Notes: generated from the sequence alone by a model not told the origin. Numbered from the stretch's first letter, positions 36,371-45,684 are shown. The stretch is 47,241 nt of DNA from Deltaproteobacteria bacterium (GCA_020852715.1 JADZAE010000006.1:1-47241); one strand, 5' to 3'. A program made the numbers and translations.

Positions 36371-37135
36371 ATGACAACACTAACTTCTCGGCAAAATGCT
36401 ATTATCTCTGTGCAAAACGTAGAGACTTATTTTGGCGGTAAGGCCGTGCATCAGGGCATTAGCTTAGATATTTACCCGGGCAAAATTGTCTCGCTGATCG
36501 GTGGCAGCGGTACCGGTAAGTCGACCTTGCTCAGGGAAATAGTTGGGCTATTACCTCCTACCCGTGGTGAGATATTTTTGTTTGGAAAAAATGTTTGGCG
36601 TCAAAGCGAAGATAAAATGATCGCTTTACGTCGCCGTTTTGGTATGCTTTTTCAAGATGGTGCTTTATTCTCAGGACTTTCGGTGAGAGAGAACATTGCT
36701 ATACCGCTGGTGGAGCAAACGCAAATTGCCTCACCAATTATTGAGGATTTGGTCGATATGTGGCTGGGGCTAGTAGGGCTGAGTGTGGATACGGGCGATA
36801 AAGTTCCCAGCGAACTTTCCGGTGGTATGCGCAAGCGTGTGGCTTTGGCTCGTGCTTTGGTTTTAGAGCCGGAAATTATTTTTTTAGATGAGCCAACTTC
36901 CGGACTGGATCCGATTAATGCACGTGCTTTTGATAAATTAATAAAGACTCTCTCTGAGAGTCTGGGTCTAACTGTCTTTATTGTTACTCATGATTTGGAC
37001 ACAATTTGTGGCATTACGGATAGACTTATTGTATTAGAGCAGGGTAAAGTTTTAGCAGATGGTGCGGTGAAAAACGTGGCTAAAATCAAGCATCCATGGA
37101 TAGAGTCGTATTTTAACAGTCGAGCGGACCACTAA
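36371..37135 (+). CDS. mlaF: MlaF-family lipid ABC transporter ATP-binding protein
   Basis: 254-residue ABC ATPase energising the MlaE-type permease. Walker A GGSGTGKST is at residues 44-52, the Q-loop in LFQDGALFSGLSV, the signature LSGGMRKRVALARAL, Walker B IIFLDEPTSGLDP and the switch His in VTHDLD. The FQDGALF and SGGMRKRV variants are typical of the Mla/Mkl ATPases rather than of amino-acid importers. The start follows the permease stop by six bases and the MCE gene follows by seven bases, so all subunits come from one message. Confidence 0.95.
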   Translation: MTTLTSRQNAIISVQNVETYFGGKAVHQGISLDIYPGKIVSLIGGSGTGKSTLLREIVGLLPPTRGEIFLFGKNVWRQSEDKMIALRRRFGMLFQDGALFSGLSVRENIAIPLVEQTQIASPIIEDLVDMWLGLVGLSVDTGDKVPSELSGGMRKRVALARALVLEPEIIFLDEPTSGLDPINARAFDKLIKTLSESLGLTVFIVTHDLDTICGITDRLIVLEQGKVLADGAVKNVAKIKHPWIESYFNSRADH

Positions 37136-37142
37136 AGAGCTG

Positions 37143-38096
37143 ATGGAATCACAAGCAAAATATTTTCTGGTCGGAATCATTGTCAGTATGCTGATAGTGG
37201 CTGCCATATTTTTTGTTCTATGGGTATCTGATGTCGACGGAGATAAGGGGACACGTTTCTATACAGTGTATTTTAAAGAGCAAGGCTTAAGTGGCCTGCA
37301 GGTTGATAGCCAGGTGACGATGAAAGGAATTAAAGTGGGCACTGTTTCTGAATTTAAAATTAGACCTAACGATGTAGAAAGGGTGAAGGTAACATTGAAG
37401 TTAGCTAGCAACACGCCGGTAAAAACCGATACACGGGCTGTTATTAAACGTAATTTGCTCACCGGACTAGCGATCATCGAATTAGCTCATACCAGCAATA
37501 GCACCCCGGAGTTAACGGAGATTCCGGATGGCGAAAATTATCCTGTTATTAGTGAGGGACAAACGCCGCTTGATCAGCTCACTAGTTCTGTGCCTAATGT
37601 GATTAATGATGCCAGCGAAGTCATGCAGCGACTAAAATATATATTTTCAGATAGTAATTTGGAAAATATCACAAGCATTATTAAAAACATGGAGTCTTTT
37701 TCTAGCTTCTTAGGCGAAAATCGAGAGACTTTTAGCCAAGCTGCCAACAATCTTAAAGAGACATTAGAAAATAGTAAAAAGCTTATTCTTGCTTGGGAAA
37801 AGACAGGTCGTAGTGTTGATAATAACGTCAATACCGCAACAAAGGAGTTAGTGGAAGCGCTCAATCAAATTACAGAAACATCTAAAACTTTAGATGAACA
37901 ATCAAAAAGCTTAACTACTTCACTGAATCAGAATACTGTTAAATTAGTTAGCGAAGTGTCTAATCTGGCCCGTGACTTGAGTATCGCCGCCCAGTCTTTA
38001 GCAATTACATTAGAGGAATTTGAAGAGCCGCGAAAGGTTATTACCGGCCCGGCAAAAGGGGCCTTAGGGCCAGGTGAAAGTCGGGGAGGGAATTAA
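37143..38096 (+). CDS. mlaD: MCE-domain substrate-binding protein (MlaD-like)
   Basis: 317 residues, one N-terminal membrane anchor (about 8-28, FLVGIIVSMLIVAAIFFVLW), then one MCE domain (about 38-115) with the YFKEQGLSGLQVDSQVTMKGIKVGTV core, and a long helical tail (about 150-300) with Asn/Thr/Ser-rich coiled coil. MCE proteins form hexameric rings that carry lipid across the periplasm. The tail is longer than in enteric MlaD and resembles actinobacterial and YrbD-type proteins. It is the third gene in mlaE-mlaF-mlaD-lipoprotein order; spacing to the next gene is two bases. Confidence 0.92.
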   Translation: MESQAKYFLVGIIVSMLIVAAIFFVLWVSDVDGDKGTRFYTVYFKEQGLSGLQVDSQVTMKGIKVGTVSEFKIRPNDVERVKVTLKLASNTPVKTDTRAVIKRNLLTGLAIIELAHTSNSTPELTEIPDGENYPVISEGQTPLDQLTSSVPNVINDASEVMQRLKYIFSDSNLENITSIIKNMESFSSFLGENRETFSQAANNLKETLENSKKLILAWEKTGRSVDNNVNTATKELVEALNQITETSKTLDEQSKSLTTSLNQNTVKLVSEVSNLARDLSIAAQSLAITLEEFEEPRKVITGPAKGALGPGESRGGN

Positions 38097-38098
38097 TT

Positions 38099-38689
38099 AT
38101 GCGACATTTATTTTTACTATCCTGTTTACTTATTTGTTGTTCCTGCACGGTAGAACTTTTTGGAAAAGTTGAGTCACGCTCGTATTATGTTTTGCAGGAT
38201 AAAAAAGAGAGCGTTCACCCGCTGGTGGGTAAAAGTGCAAATATTACCATCGTTGATAACTCGTCAGCACGCTATGTTAATGGTCAGAAAATAGCTTTTG
38301 GCCAGAATTCGTCGCAGCGGGGTTATTATCAATATGCTAGTTGGTTTGATTCGCCGGCGAAGAGAGTTCCTTTTTTGATAAGACAGCGTTTTGAACAGCT
38401 AGGATTTTCTACTTGGCTTAGTGAAAGAAAAAATGAGCAAAAGTCTTTTCAATTAAACACCGAGCTCATAGATATTTATCATGATACCAGCGATAAACCC
38501 GGCGCGGCAAGAATTGTGATAGCCGCAGAATTAATTGATTTAACCGGCTATCAATCTTTGGGTAAGAAAACCTTCGTTCAGAACATTAAATTAAAAGATT
38601 ATGAAGTGGAATCGGCGGTAGATTCTTTCAATGTTGGAGTTGCTATTATTATTGATGACCTTTCTGCTTGGGTGTTAGGTTTTATTTAA
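38099..38689 (+). CDS. ABC-type transport auxiliary lipoprotein (PqiC/YmbA-like)
   Basis: 196 residues with a lipoprotein signal rich in Cys (LLSCLLICCSC; Cys16 is the likely acylated one). The pattern KVESRSYYVLQDK near the start, RVPFLIRQRFEQLG in the middle and a conserved ending with a beta strand plus the helix SAVDSFNVGVAIIIDDLSAWV fit the ABC-transport auxiliary component family that accompanies MCE transporters and anchors them at the outer membrane. It lies two bases behind mlaD, completing the transporter set. The sequence is divergent and the family call rests partly on gene order. Confidence 0.72.
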   Translation: MRHLFLLSCLLICCSCTVELFGKVESRSYYVLQDKKESVHPLVGKSANITIVDNSSARYVNGQKIAFGQNSSQRGYYQYASWFDSPAKRVPFLIRQRFEQLGFSTWLSERKNEQKSFQLNTELIDIYHDTSDKPGAARIVIAAELIDLTGYQSLGKKTFVQNIKLKDYEVESAVDSFNVGVAIIIDDLSAWVLGFI

Positions 38690-38702
38690 AGGTTTTATCG
38701 GC

Positions 38703-41078
38703 ATGTTCAAGCAGGGGTTGGTCAGTATTGTTATTGAGGAAGTGGGTTTTAATCTTGATCGATGCTTACAATCGGTTACTCACCAGCAAAACACGGATGT
38801 CGAAATCCTTATTATTTCTGCCTTAAGTGAAGATAAAAAAAACCTGATTACTTCTGCGTGTAAGTGGCCGATCACTTTTATTCACAATACCGAAAGCAAA
38901 AATGCCGCCCTTGACCGTGTCAGCGGTGAATATGTGATGTTTTTGGAAAGTAAATATAGCTTGAAACTAACGGCACTGGTTGAGCTAAAGTCGTTGCTAG
39001 AGATCAATAGCGCAGCTCCTTTTGTTTACTGTTCTGTAATGAGAACGGAAGCAGATTTTGCCGGAGAAGATGTAGAAGTTTACGAGCAGACCAGTGGGCC
39101 TTTTTTTGAAACGAAAGCCTGGTTTCGTAAATTTTTTCCAAATTATTCGCTTTTTAGAAGATCAGCGCTGGATGCCGAAGTTAGGTTTAAGCAAGATATT
39201 CCCGATCCCTTTCGTGATTTCTGTCAGCAAATCATTAAAAGAAAACAAATTCCCGTTTATTTAGGCAAGCCTTTAGTAATGCTGGCAGAGCTTAGCCCCG
39301 AATCACTAGGGGCAGGATATTCGCTTTATAACTTAGCCCTGAGCGCTGTGCATCATCCACAGCAATTTTCGCTGGACCTTAATAAATGGGCACTAGCTTT
39401 CATTGATTTTTGCCGAGAGATAGAGAAGCGCGTGCAGTTTGTTTTTATTGCTAATGAAGAAAGTCCAAGTAATCAAAAGTTTCAGATTTTAGCTAAGCTC
39501 TTAGCTGAGAGTGGAGAGCTAGTGCATTTATACTCTAAAAATCAGAAGTTTGCCTTAATCGTTGAGGGCATGAGCAGGTTAGCTTTAGATAACGATAGTT
39601 GCGATCAGATTATTTATCAGCTATCACTGTTGGGTGGTAACATAGTTTTAGTTAGTGATGAACGTGTGGATTTATTGTTGGCGACACGTAAGAATCCGGC
39701 AATTATTGCCCGTGTTTTGCTTAGTTCGGCCAATAATCCTTTAGACTATTATGGGGACCTATTTATCGATTTAAGTTCATCGGAAAGGGCAGCACATTAT
39801 GCCACTGTACAGTGGAGTTCCGTTGTGCGCTATGATGATTTAGCAGACAAAGCTGAGATTAGAAAAAGTTTAGTTGATTTTTGTGAAACTAAACGCAAGC
39901 AAGCGAAAGAAAACAATACTGCTTTGTTCGAGCAGCAGATTAAATTACATGGGCTTGATTTAAATGAGGTTGATGATAGCTCACTGGAACTGAGCGTAAT
40001 AGTTTGCTGTCGCAATGTCGAAGAATCTCGTTTGCGTCGTTGTCTCTTATCACTTCGCGAACAGAGTAGTAATGCCAAAGTGCAAATTATTATTTCTGAT
40101 TTTGGCAGTAGTGAAGCCAAGAAAGCAGAATTACTAAAACTATGTTCAGAAATGGGTGCTCATCATTTATATACTGATGCTAAATGCCCGTGGGCGCGTT
40201 CTCTGGCGCTTAATATTGGGATTCAGGCTGCTAAAGCCAAGTGGATAATGACCACTGACGCTGACATGATATTTGCTCCTAATTTTTTTCGTATGCTCGC
40301 GTCTTATATCGCTGAATTTGGGGAAAAGACCGCCTATTACGCACAATGTGTAAAGTTGCCACCTTGTCATTTACCTCATGGTTGGAGGGCTGAAGATGTT
40401 GTTTCTTATGTGACTAAAGGCAGAATTTATGGGCGCGAAGGAAAGGGTGGCTGTCAGGTGGCTTCGCGTGAACTACTTATGAAGATTAGAGGGTTTAACG
40501 AAAACTATTCGGTTTGGGGCTGCGAAGATGAAGATTTGTTTGAACGTATCGGCTGGGCAGGTTTTGATCGTGTTTGGTTAAGGCCCGGCTACTATATGCA
40601 CCAATGGCATCTTCCTAATATTTTCCAATCAGCTTCAGAAAGTAATAAAAAGGAATATCAAGAGCTGCGTGATCATCCGCGGATCATTGTTAATGCGGAA
40701 AGCTGGGGTATTCATAACAGCAGTAAAATAAATGCAGTTGCCCCCAAAGTAAGCAGTAACGCCGATTTTCATTTAAAGACCAAAGAGCTCGAAGAGAGGT
40801 TAATTAACCTTGAGCAGTCGCCATTTGAGCAGGCAAAATTATTTACCGAGCTTAGTATTCAAGCACTACAAAATGATCAGGTTCATTCTGCATTACAGAT
40901 GCTCCAAGATGCTGTTTTTCTTGCTCCGCAATTAGCTGAGGCGCAGGTGGCTCTGGCTACAGTTTATGTTCGTCTGGGCATTTATGAACGTGCTACGCTT
41001 TGTATTGATCGAGCGTTAGCAAGCAATCCCTCACTACCCGTAGCACTGGATTTGCGCCGGTGGCTCACAGAGCATTAA
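38703..41078 (+). CDS. Large protein with two GT2-like domains and C-terminal TPR
   Basis: 791 residues. Residues about 5-200 look like a GT-A fold (VSIVIEEVGFNLDRCLQSV, then a NAALDRVSGEYVMF block), but the usual DXD is not seen, so this half may be inactive. Residues about 430-660 are a full GT2 domain: LSVIVCCRNVEESRLRRCLL, WARSLALNIGIQAA, metal-binding TTDADMIF, and the acceptor/C-terminal motif NENYSVWGCEDEDLFERI shared with GT7C-type domains. Residues about 695-790 contain TPR-like helices (ALQNDQVHSALQMLQDAVFLAP). No membrane helix. It begins 13 bp after the transporter lipoprotein, so it is probably co-transcribed with mla; the meaning is unknown. Possibly a surface-glycan enzyme. Confidence 0.8.
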   Translation: MFKQGLVSIVIEEVGFNLDRCLQSVTHQQNTDVEILIISALSEDKKNLITSACKWPITFIHNTESKNAALDRVSGEYVMFLESKYSLKLTALVELKSLLEINSAAPFVYCSVMRTEADFAGEDVEVYEQTSGPFFETKAWFRKFFPNYSLFRRSALDAEVRFKQDIPDPFRDFCQQIIKRKQIPVYLGKPLVMLAELSPESLGAGYSLYNLALSAVHHPQQFSLDLNKWALAFIDFCREIEKRVQFVFIANEESPSNQKFQILAKLLAESGELVHLYSKNQKFALIVEGMSRLALDNDSCDQIIYQLSLLGGNIVLVSDERVDLLLATRKNPAIIARVLLSSANNPLDYYGDLFIDLSSSERAAHYATVQWSSVVRYDDLADKAEIRKSLVDFCETKRKQAKENNTALFEQQIKLHGLDLNEVDDSSLELSVIVCCRNVEESRLRRCLLSLREQSSNAKVQIIISDFGSSEAKKAELLKLCSEMGAHHLYTDAKCPWARSLALNIGIQAAKAKWIMTTDADMIFAPNFFRMLASYIAEFGEKTAYYAQCVKLPPCHLPHGWRAEDVVSYVTKGRIYGREGKGGCQVASRELLMKIRGFNENYSVWGCEDEDLFERIGWAGFDRVWLRPGYYMHQWHLPNIFQSASESNKKEYQELRDHPRIIVNAESWGIHNSSKINAVAPKVSSNADFHLKTKELEERLINLEQSPFEQAKLFTELSIQALQNDQVHSALQMLQDAVFLAPQLAEAQVALATVYVRLGIYERATLCIDRALASNPSLPVALDLRRWLTEH

Positions 41079-41082
41079 TAAA

Positions 41083-41829
41083 TTAGGCAGTAATCTTATT
41101 GATGGTGTCATGGGCCAATAACAATCCAAAAATGCCAGTAACAGTGGACATGCTACCCATGGGACGGCGGAGACGACCGCGGTTAAAAGCCTGTAAATCA
41201 TGGGGATCGCTGTCTTCCAATGTCATAATAGCGTGAGGATTATCGGGTTCAATTGAGTAAACGCAGCGAATATTCAAATCGGCATTACGATTTTTAAGGC
41301 GTTTTTTTAAAAGGCGTGCCAATGGGCAATTTCTTACTTCAGGAAGATTACCAATGCGTATTAAACTTGGATCGCGGCGGAGCGCTGCGCCCATGGAGGC
41401 TAATAGCGGTAGCTGCATTTTTTTGGCAGCATCCAGCAAGGTAGCTTTAGAATTTAGAGAGTCAATCGCGTCAATAACCATATCAGGATTACCGGAGAGA
41501 AATTCAGCGATAGTTTCTTCGGCAATAAAACCGCGCACTGCCTCGACTTGGCAATTAGGGTTAATATCTAGGACACGATCTTTGGCTATTTCGCATTTTG
41601 CCTTTCCCATGGTGGAGTGGAGGGCAAAAAGCTGACGATTAATATTTGACAGACGCACATCATCAAAATCGATTAAGCGGAGTTTGCCTATTCCGGCACG
41701 TGCTAACGCTTCAGTTGCATAGCTGCCTACTGCTCCCATACCGCAAATGATAACAAAAGAGTTAGCCAGGCGCTGAACCGCATCTTTACCAAGTAATACT
41801 TCCAGTCTTTGAAAAGGATTTTGATCCAT
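41083..41829 (-). CDS. tcdA: tRNA threonylcarbamoyladenosine dehydratase (TcdA/ThiF family)
   Basis: 248 residues of E1/ThiF type; it should cyclise t6A37 in tRNA to ct6A using ATP. Nucleotide binding: CGMGAVGSYATEALARAG (about 30-47), D-x-x-N-x-x-R in DDVRLSNINRQLFA, and the AIDSLNSKATLL block. The segment with EVRNCPLARLLKKRLK matches the TcdA signature (xxDPLAKxxRxxLR). The ATG at 41829 is used; the first usable codon in the frame is a TTG one codon upstream. It starts three bases after the tatD stop and converges on the large GT gene with four bases between. Last gene of kdsA-tatD-tcdA. Confidence 0.87.
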   Translation of the reverse strand: MDQNPFQRLEVLLGKDAVQRLANSFVIICGMGAVGSYATEALARAGIGKLRLIDFDDVRLSNINRQLFALHSTMGKAKCEIAKDRVLDINPNCQVEAVRGFIAEETIAEFLSGNPDMVIDAIDSLNSKATLLDAAKKMQLPLLASMGAALRRDPSLIRIGNLPEVRNCPLARLLKKRLKNRNADLNIRCVYSIEPDNPHAIMTLEDSDPHDLQAFNRGRLRRPMGSMSTVTGIFGLLLAHDTINKITA

Positions 41830-41832
41830 CAA

Positions 41833-42636
41833 TTAAGCCTGCTTTAGTTGGGAAAATAAACGCAGGGCGTTATGCCAGACAATTTCTTCTAACTCAAGCG
41901 GATCTTGTAATCTCTCTTGGGCTATAAGATTAAATAAATTCAACAAATTTGCCGGGTGATTTAAGCTAAGATCATTGTAGGAAAGAAACTCGGATAAACT
42001 TTTCTCCTTAGGAAGTGGTATATAAGGAGCGTCTGTTTCTATCAATAAACGATCAGCTGGAACTATCTTTAGTATTTCTCGTAATTTTGTTTTGCTAGGT
42101 TTAAAAACAATACCGGAAAATGAGAAGTAAGCTCCTTTGTCTAGGAGTTTAAAGGTGTCTTCTTTAGAGCCGGTATAACTGTGCAGCATAAATCCGTTTT
42201 GTAAGGCGGGAAGTTTTTTAAGTATGGACAAGAGCCAGTCACTAGCGTGGACACAATGAAGAACAGCGGGTAGTCTAAGTTTATACGCTAGCTCCCATTG
42301 TTTAGTGAATACATCTTCCTGTATGTCAAAAGGACAGCTTTTAATTAATCTATCCAAGCCAATTTCGCCGATAGCCACGGCATTTTTACTTAAATACTTT
42401 TCTATATCGTTAAGCCAAGTGGGGGTTTTATTATTTGCTGAATAAGGATGTATTCCATAGGTGGGATAGATGTTTGGTTTATCCTTTGCAATTAAGTCTA
42501 ATCGTTCCCAATCTCTCTCACTGGAGCCGGCGGAGATAAATTTATTGATTTTATATCTCTGACAATCTGCCAGTAGCTTATTCAGCTCATTAACAAGTTT
42601 TTTATCTTGTAGATGTATGTGACAATCAATGAGCAT
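41833..42636 (-). CDS. tatD: TatD-family deoxyribonuclease/metal hydrolase
   Basis: 267-residue TIM-barrel hydrolase. Metal ligands are visible: DCHIHLQD (the H-x-H at residues 5 and 7), EIGLDR, the HCVHASDWL His, HSYTGS and the Asp in LLIETDAPYIP. TatD proteins are 3'-5' exonucleases or general metal hydrolases in DNA repair and quality control. The ATG overlaps the kdsA stop by 11 bases (translational coupling) and the next gene follows at once. The order kdsA-tatD-tcdA on one strand is compact and looks like one operon. Length is usual for the family. Confidence 0.92.
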   Translation of the reverse strand: MLIDCHIHLQDKKLVNELNKLLADCQRYKINKFISAGSSERDWERLDLIAKDKPNIYPTYGIHPYSANNKTPTWLNDIEKYLSKNAVAIGEIGLDRLIKSCPFDIQEDVFTKQWELAYKLRLPAVLHCVHASDWLLSILKKLPALQNGFMLHSYTGSKEDTFKLLDKGAYFSFSGIVFKPSKTKLREILKIVPADRLLIETDAPYIPLPKEKSLSEFLSYNDLSLNHPANLLNLFNLIAQERLQDPLELEEIVWHNALRLFSQLKQA

Positions 42637-43396
42637 TGATAATCGCTGTTATTCTCTTTAAGTTGCTAATTAGGGCGCTGACTTCATCTAATGGAATCTG
42701 AGAGTCGGCATCGGATAAGGCCTTTGGCGGGCAAGGATGAACTTCAGCAAAGATACCCTGGTAGCCAAAAACGGGCGCGCTAAGAAAATACTTCTTAGCT
42801 AATTCACTATCGCCTCCGGATGTAGCACCATTTAATTTTTGTGTGGCGTGAGTGCAGTCAAGTATGACTTGGTCAAATACCGATTTAAATGTCTCCACTA
42901 AAGAGAAATCAATAACCAGGCGATCATAACCAAAAAAGGAACCCCTTTCTGTGAGCCAAACTTGAGCATGAGGGTTTACGTTTCGTATTTTATCCGCGGC
43001 CTGACATGTTTGCACCGGGCCGAGCCACTGTCCTTTCTTGATATTAACAATATTACAGTTTTGTGCAGCAGCAACTAAGAGATCTGTCTGGCGAGATAAG
43101 AAAGCAGGAATTTGCATGACGTCAATAATATCGCTAAGCGCCTCGGCATGTGTCGGCTCATGAATATCCGTAGTTAACTTAATTTGTGGAAATTCTTTTT
43201 TTATTTCCTGAAAGCATTGAATCCCCTCCGCTAGGCCCGGGCCTCTAGGGCTGCTGACCGAAGTGCGATTGGCTTTGTCAAACGAAGCTTTAAAATAAAA
43301 ATCAAAGTCATTTATTAAGTTAGAAAGAGATCGACCCGTGTTTAGGTATAAGTCCTTACTTTCCATCAGGCAGGGGCCAAGTATTAATGTTTTCAT
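42626..43396 (-). CDS. kdsA: 3-deoxy-8-phosphooctulonate synthase
   Basis: 256 residues; condenses PEP with arabinose-5-phosphate to Kdo-8-phosphate for lipid A core, which argues for an LPS-bearing organism. Family blocks are GPCLMES (7-13), FKASFDKANRTS, PRGPGLAEG, TDIHEPTHA, INVKKGQ-like VNIKKGQWLGP, LTERGSFFGYDRLVIDF and EVHPCPPKALSD. The Cys at residue 9 and the His/Glu/Asp set in the later motifs match the metal-dependent class (Asn replaces this Cys in the metal-free E. coli type). It is slightly shorter than most (about 275). First gene of kdsA-tatD-tcdA; its upstream gap has a CTCCC/GGGAG dyad (43429-43442). Confidence 0.93.
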   Translation of the reverse strand: MKTLILGPCLMESKDLYLNTGRSLSNLINDFDFYFKASFDKANRTSVSSPRGPGLAEGIQCFQEIKKEFPQIKLTTDIHEPTHAEALSDIIDVMQIPAFLSRQTDLLVAAAQNCNIVNIKKGQWLGPVQTCQAADKIRNVNPHAQVWLTERGSFFGYDRLVIDFSLVETFKSVFDQVILDCTHATQKLNGATSGGDSELAKKYFLSAPVFGYQGIFAEVHPCPPKALSDADSQIPLDEVSALISNLKRITAIINAH

Positions 43397-43564
43397 AGCT
43401 TGGTCTTTCTTTATTAAGGGTTAGTCTTCTCCCCCTAGGGAGCTAGTAAAACGAAAGCAAATTTTCGCAAATGGATACATACTCATAGTATATTAGAGAA
43501 GGAATGCCAATTAGCCTGTATTTCCTTGTACTTATATTGTCGATATTAGGCTAAGTTTTTATTG

Positions 43565-44188
43565 ATGTTAAGTCTTAATTATGCCGATTATCCCGTGAGC
43601 GTTTTTATTTTAATTTTTGCATTTATGATTCGTTTACCTAAATTTTTACCTCCCTTTTTAATACCATTACTAGATGGGATTAATGAGTTTCGTTCATTAG
43701 AGGAGTTCTTAACTGAGTTTGTCAAAAGAGTAAGTCACTATGTTAAAGGGGAATATGCGATAACTGGGTATTCCACAGGGGGAGATCCGATTATTGTCTC
43801 TGTCGGCCATGATAAAAGAGGTGAGTATTTTCAGATTAATGAAATACTGAATATCTGGGTACAGTCCGGTTTACATGATCAAGTTTTACATGATCTTCGC
43901 AACCGTAATTCTTCGGTTTCATATAGCTCATATAGCTGGCCATATCAGAGTAGTGACAAAGTAAAATTACTCAGCGGGAAAGAATTTAATTTTCCCTGTC
44001 AGTACCAATTGTTAATTCCTTTTGCTTCAGCACATTTATATCGATTAGAGAATGATTTGGATTTTTATGGCTATAGTGCTTACTTCTTCTCTGATTTTGC
44101 GGAGTTCTCCGATCAGGTCATTCAAGCCCTAATAAGTCTTCCCGAAGTTTTATCTGATATCGTTCAGTGTTACATACGCTCGCACTAG
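43565..44188 (+). CDS. Hypothetical protein, possible degenerate GAF-like domain
   Basis: 207 residues from the ATG at 43565 (a TTG sits one codon earlier; the ATG at 43625 is another option, and no start has a good ribosome-binding site). I do not recognise it firmly. The core (about 40-200) has the layout of GAF domains: an opening helix (FRSLEEFLTEFVKRVSHYV), a central strand set ending QYQLLIPFASAH, and a closing helix (DQVIQALISLPEVLSDIVQ). The first ~25 residues are hydrophobic (SVFILIFAFMI), perhaps a membrane anchor or an over-long start. It ends seven bases from the convergent MoxR-like gene. Real coding is supported by an unbroken 207-codon frame. Confidence 0.5.
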   Translation: MLSLNYADYPVSVFILIFAFMIRLPKFLPPFLIPLLDGINEFRSLEEFLTEFVKRVSHYVKGEYAITGYSTGGDPIIVSVGHDKRGEYFQINEILNIWVQSGLHDQVLHDLRNRNSSVSYSSYSWPYQSSDKVKLLSGKEFNFPCQYQLLIPFASAHLYRLENDLDFYGYSAYFFSDFAEFSDQVIQALISLPEVLSDIVQCYIRSH

Positions 44189-44195
44189 CAAGGGA

Positions 44196-45128
44196 TCAGG
44201 CAGCGCGTTCTTTCCAAAGAATCTGCTTAATGTAACGAGTTTGGCGGACACCAAGGATTTGTTCTACTGCCGACATTACTGCTTCGCCTGGATCTAGTTC
44301 GCGCCCGGAAGATACTTCGTAATCAACTAATTTGCCGGCGTAATTGGCAATATGAATACCTTCACGTACTGTATATTTCTCGTCTGCGCGATGTGCAGCA
44401 TCAAGAAAGTCGGCAACATAATCCAAAACGAGCGGGTTAACCCGTGGTAGGTTAGCCTCAAGGATTTCGCGCTCCTCGGCGCGGTTTGGGCTATCAACAA
44501 GAATTTGTGGTTGTAAACGGGATTTAATGTATTCCGGTAACTCGAAGCAGGAAGCATCATCGTTCATTGTTGCCACATAGCGAAAATTAGGATGAGCTTT
44601 AATTACTAGGCCGACGGCTACAGACTCAACATAACGACGGCTATCCAAAAGCGGAGCAAGTGAGGCCCAAGCTTTTTCCTGCATACGATTACCTTCGTCA
44701 AATACGCATACAGCGCCGGTTATCATAGCTGTAACTAGTGTGGAGGCTACATATTCAACTTGCGTTCCTTCTTGCAGCCCACCTTCAGCAACCACAGGAT
44801 TAATTAATACGTCATTAGGTTTGGTATCTGAAGTCGCTTGGAAAAAGAACACCGGTAATTCTAAAGAAGCACCCACAGAGTAGGCAAGCATGGTTTTACC
44901 AACGCCGGGTTTCCCCACTAAGCGTGGGCACATGGGTAAATCTTTGGGATGATGACAATGCCAGCAGGCACGAAGCTGATTATAAACTTTGGTATTACCA
45001 ACCCATCTAGTATCAAGCTCTAGAGGTTTAGCCAGGCGAATACGTATATTATCAATAGTCACGTACTGACATTGAGCCGAGCCTTCGACCTTAAGTTCTT
45101 CTGATTTGACTACTTGTTTTTCAGCCAT
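44196..45128 (-). CDS. MoxR/CbbQ-type AAA+ ATPase
   Basis: 310 residues, a single AAA+ domain: Walker A GKPGVGKTML (about residues 70-79), Walker B VCVFDEGNRM (about 140-149), sensor VATMNDD, and the arginine-finger region YIKSRLQPQILVDSP. MoxR/CbbQ-type ATPases remodel or activate partner proteins, usually with a VWA-domain partner next to them. None is present here. The N-terminal 45 residues are a charged leader without a known motif. The ATG at 45128 is chosen over a TTG two codons upstream. It is divergent from a small membrane-protein gene. The client is unknown. Confidence 0.85.
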   Translation of the reverse strand: MAEKQVVKSEELKVEGSAQCQYVTIDNIRIRLAKPLELDTRWVGNTKVYNQLRACWHCHHPKDLPMCPRLVGKPGVGKTMLAYSVGASLELPVFFFQATSDTKPNDVLINPVVAEGGLQEGTQVEYVASTLVTAMITGAVCVFDEGNRMQEKAWASLAPLLDSRRYVESVAVGLVIKAHPNFRYVATMNDDASCFELPEYIKSRLQPQILVDSPNRAEEREILEANLPRVNPLVLDYVADFLDAAHRADEKYTVREGIHIANYAGKLVDYEVSSGRELDPGEAVMSAVEQILGVRQTRYIKQILWKERAA

Positions 45129-45330
45129 GAGCAAATACCATGTTAAAGATAACTATCTCCGTCCTCATATCCGGTTAAGTTATGAAACTGCTTCAATAAT
45201 TGTGAGCTTAAACTTCGAATCTAGCAACATGTTGAAATAACTAATAAAAATGAAGCCCCCAAGTCGGTTTTCCAGTGGTTCTTAACTATGCTATGTGGGG
45301 TCTCCTTTAATAACTTACTTAGGTAATAAT

Positions 45331-45684
45331 ATGGTTAGAATTGTTTATATAGTTTGGTTTCTTCTGCCCCTGTCGTTGATTATGCTGTCGGTTTCAGCCG
45401 TGGCCAGAAACACAGTCGGCAAGCTAAAAAAGGGTTATGCGGGTTTTTATTTTAAACAGGCGATAGTAAGTTTACTAGTCTTTGTTTTGGCTGTTTATAT
45501 TGATAAGAATTGGTTTGCTGAACTTTTCGAACCCATCGCCATTTATTTTACTGACCGCACTGATATAGCAGTAAGTATTATGAGCTGGTTGGTTTATCCG
45601 GTCTTACTGTTTGCATTTTCTTTAGTCGCCGGCAGCTTTATTCGTAAAGACAATTCCCCTAAGGTTAAAACTAATAAGCGGTAG
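45331..45684 (+). CDS. Small hypothetical membrane protein
   Basis: 117 residues from the ATG at 45331, which has an AGG-containing site upstream; longer readings start inside the leader region. Three hydrophobic helices are visible (IVYIVWFLLPLSLIMLSV; AIVSLLVFVLAVYI; WLVYPVLLFAFSLVAGS), with a basic loop (GKLKKGYAG) and a basic C-terminus (KVKTNKR). Not recognised. It lies between divergent moxR-like and convergent nuoB genes, without operon partners. Coding is plausible from its regular membrane pattern, but its function cannot be inferred. Confidence 0.5.
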   Translation: MVRIVYIVWFLLPLSLIMLSVSAVARNTVGKLKKGYAGFYFKQAIVSLLVFVLAVYIDKNWFAELFEPIAIYFTDRTDIAVSIMSWLVYPVLLFAFSLVAGSFIRKDNSPKVKTNKR

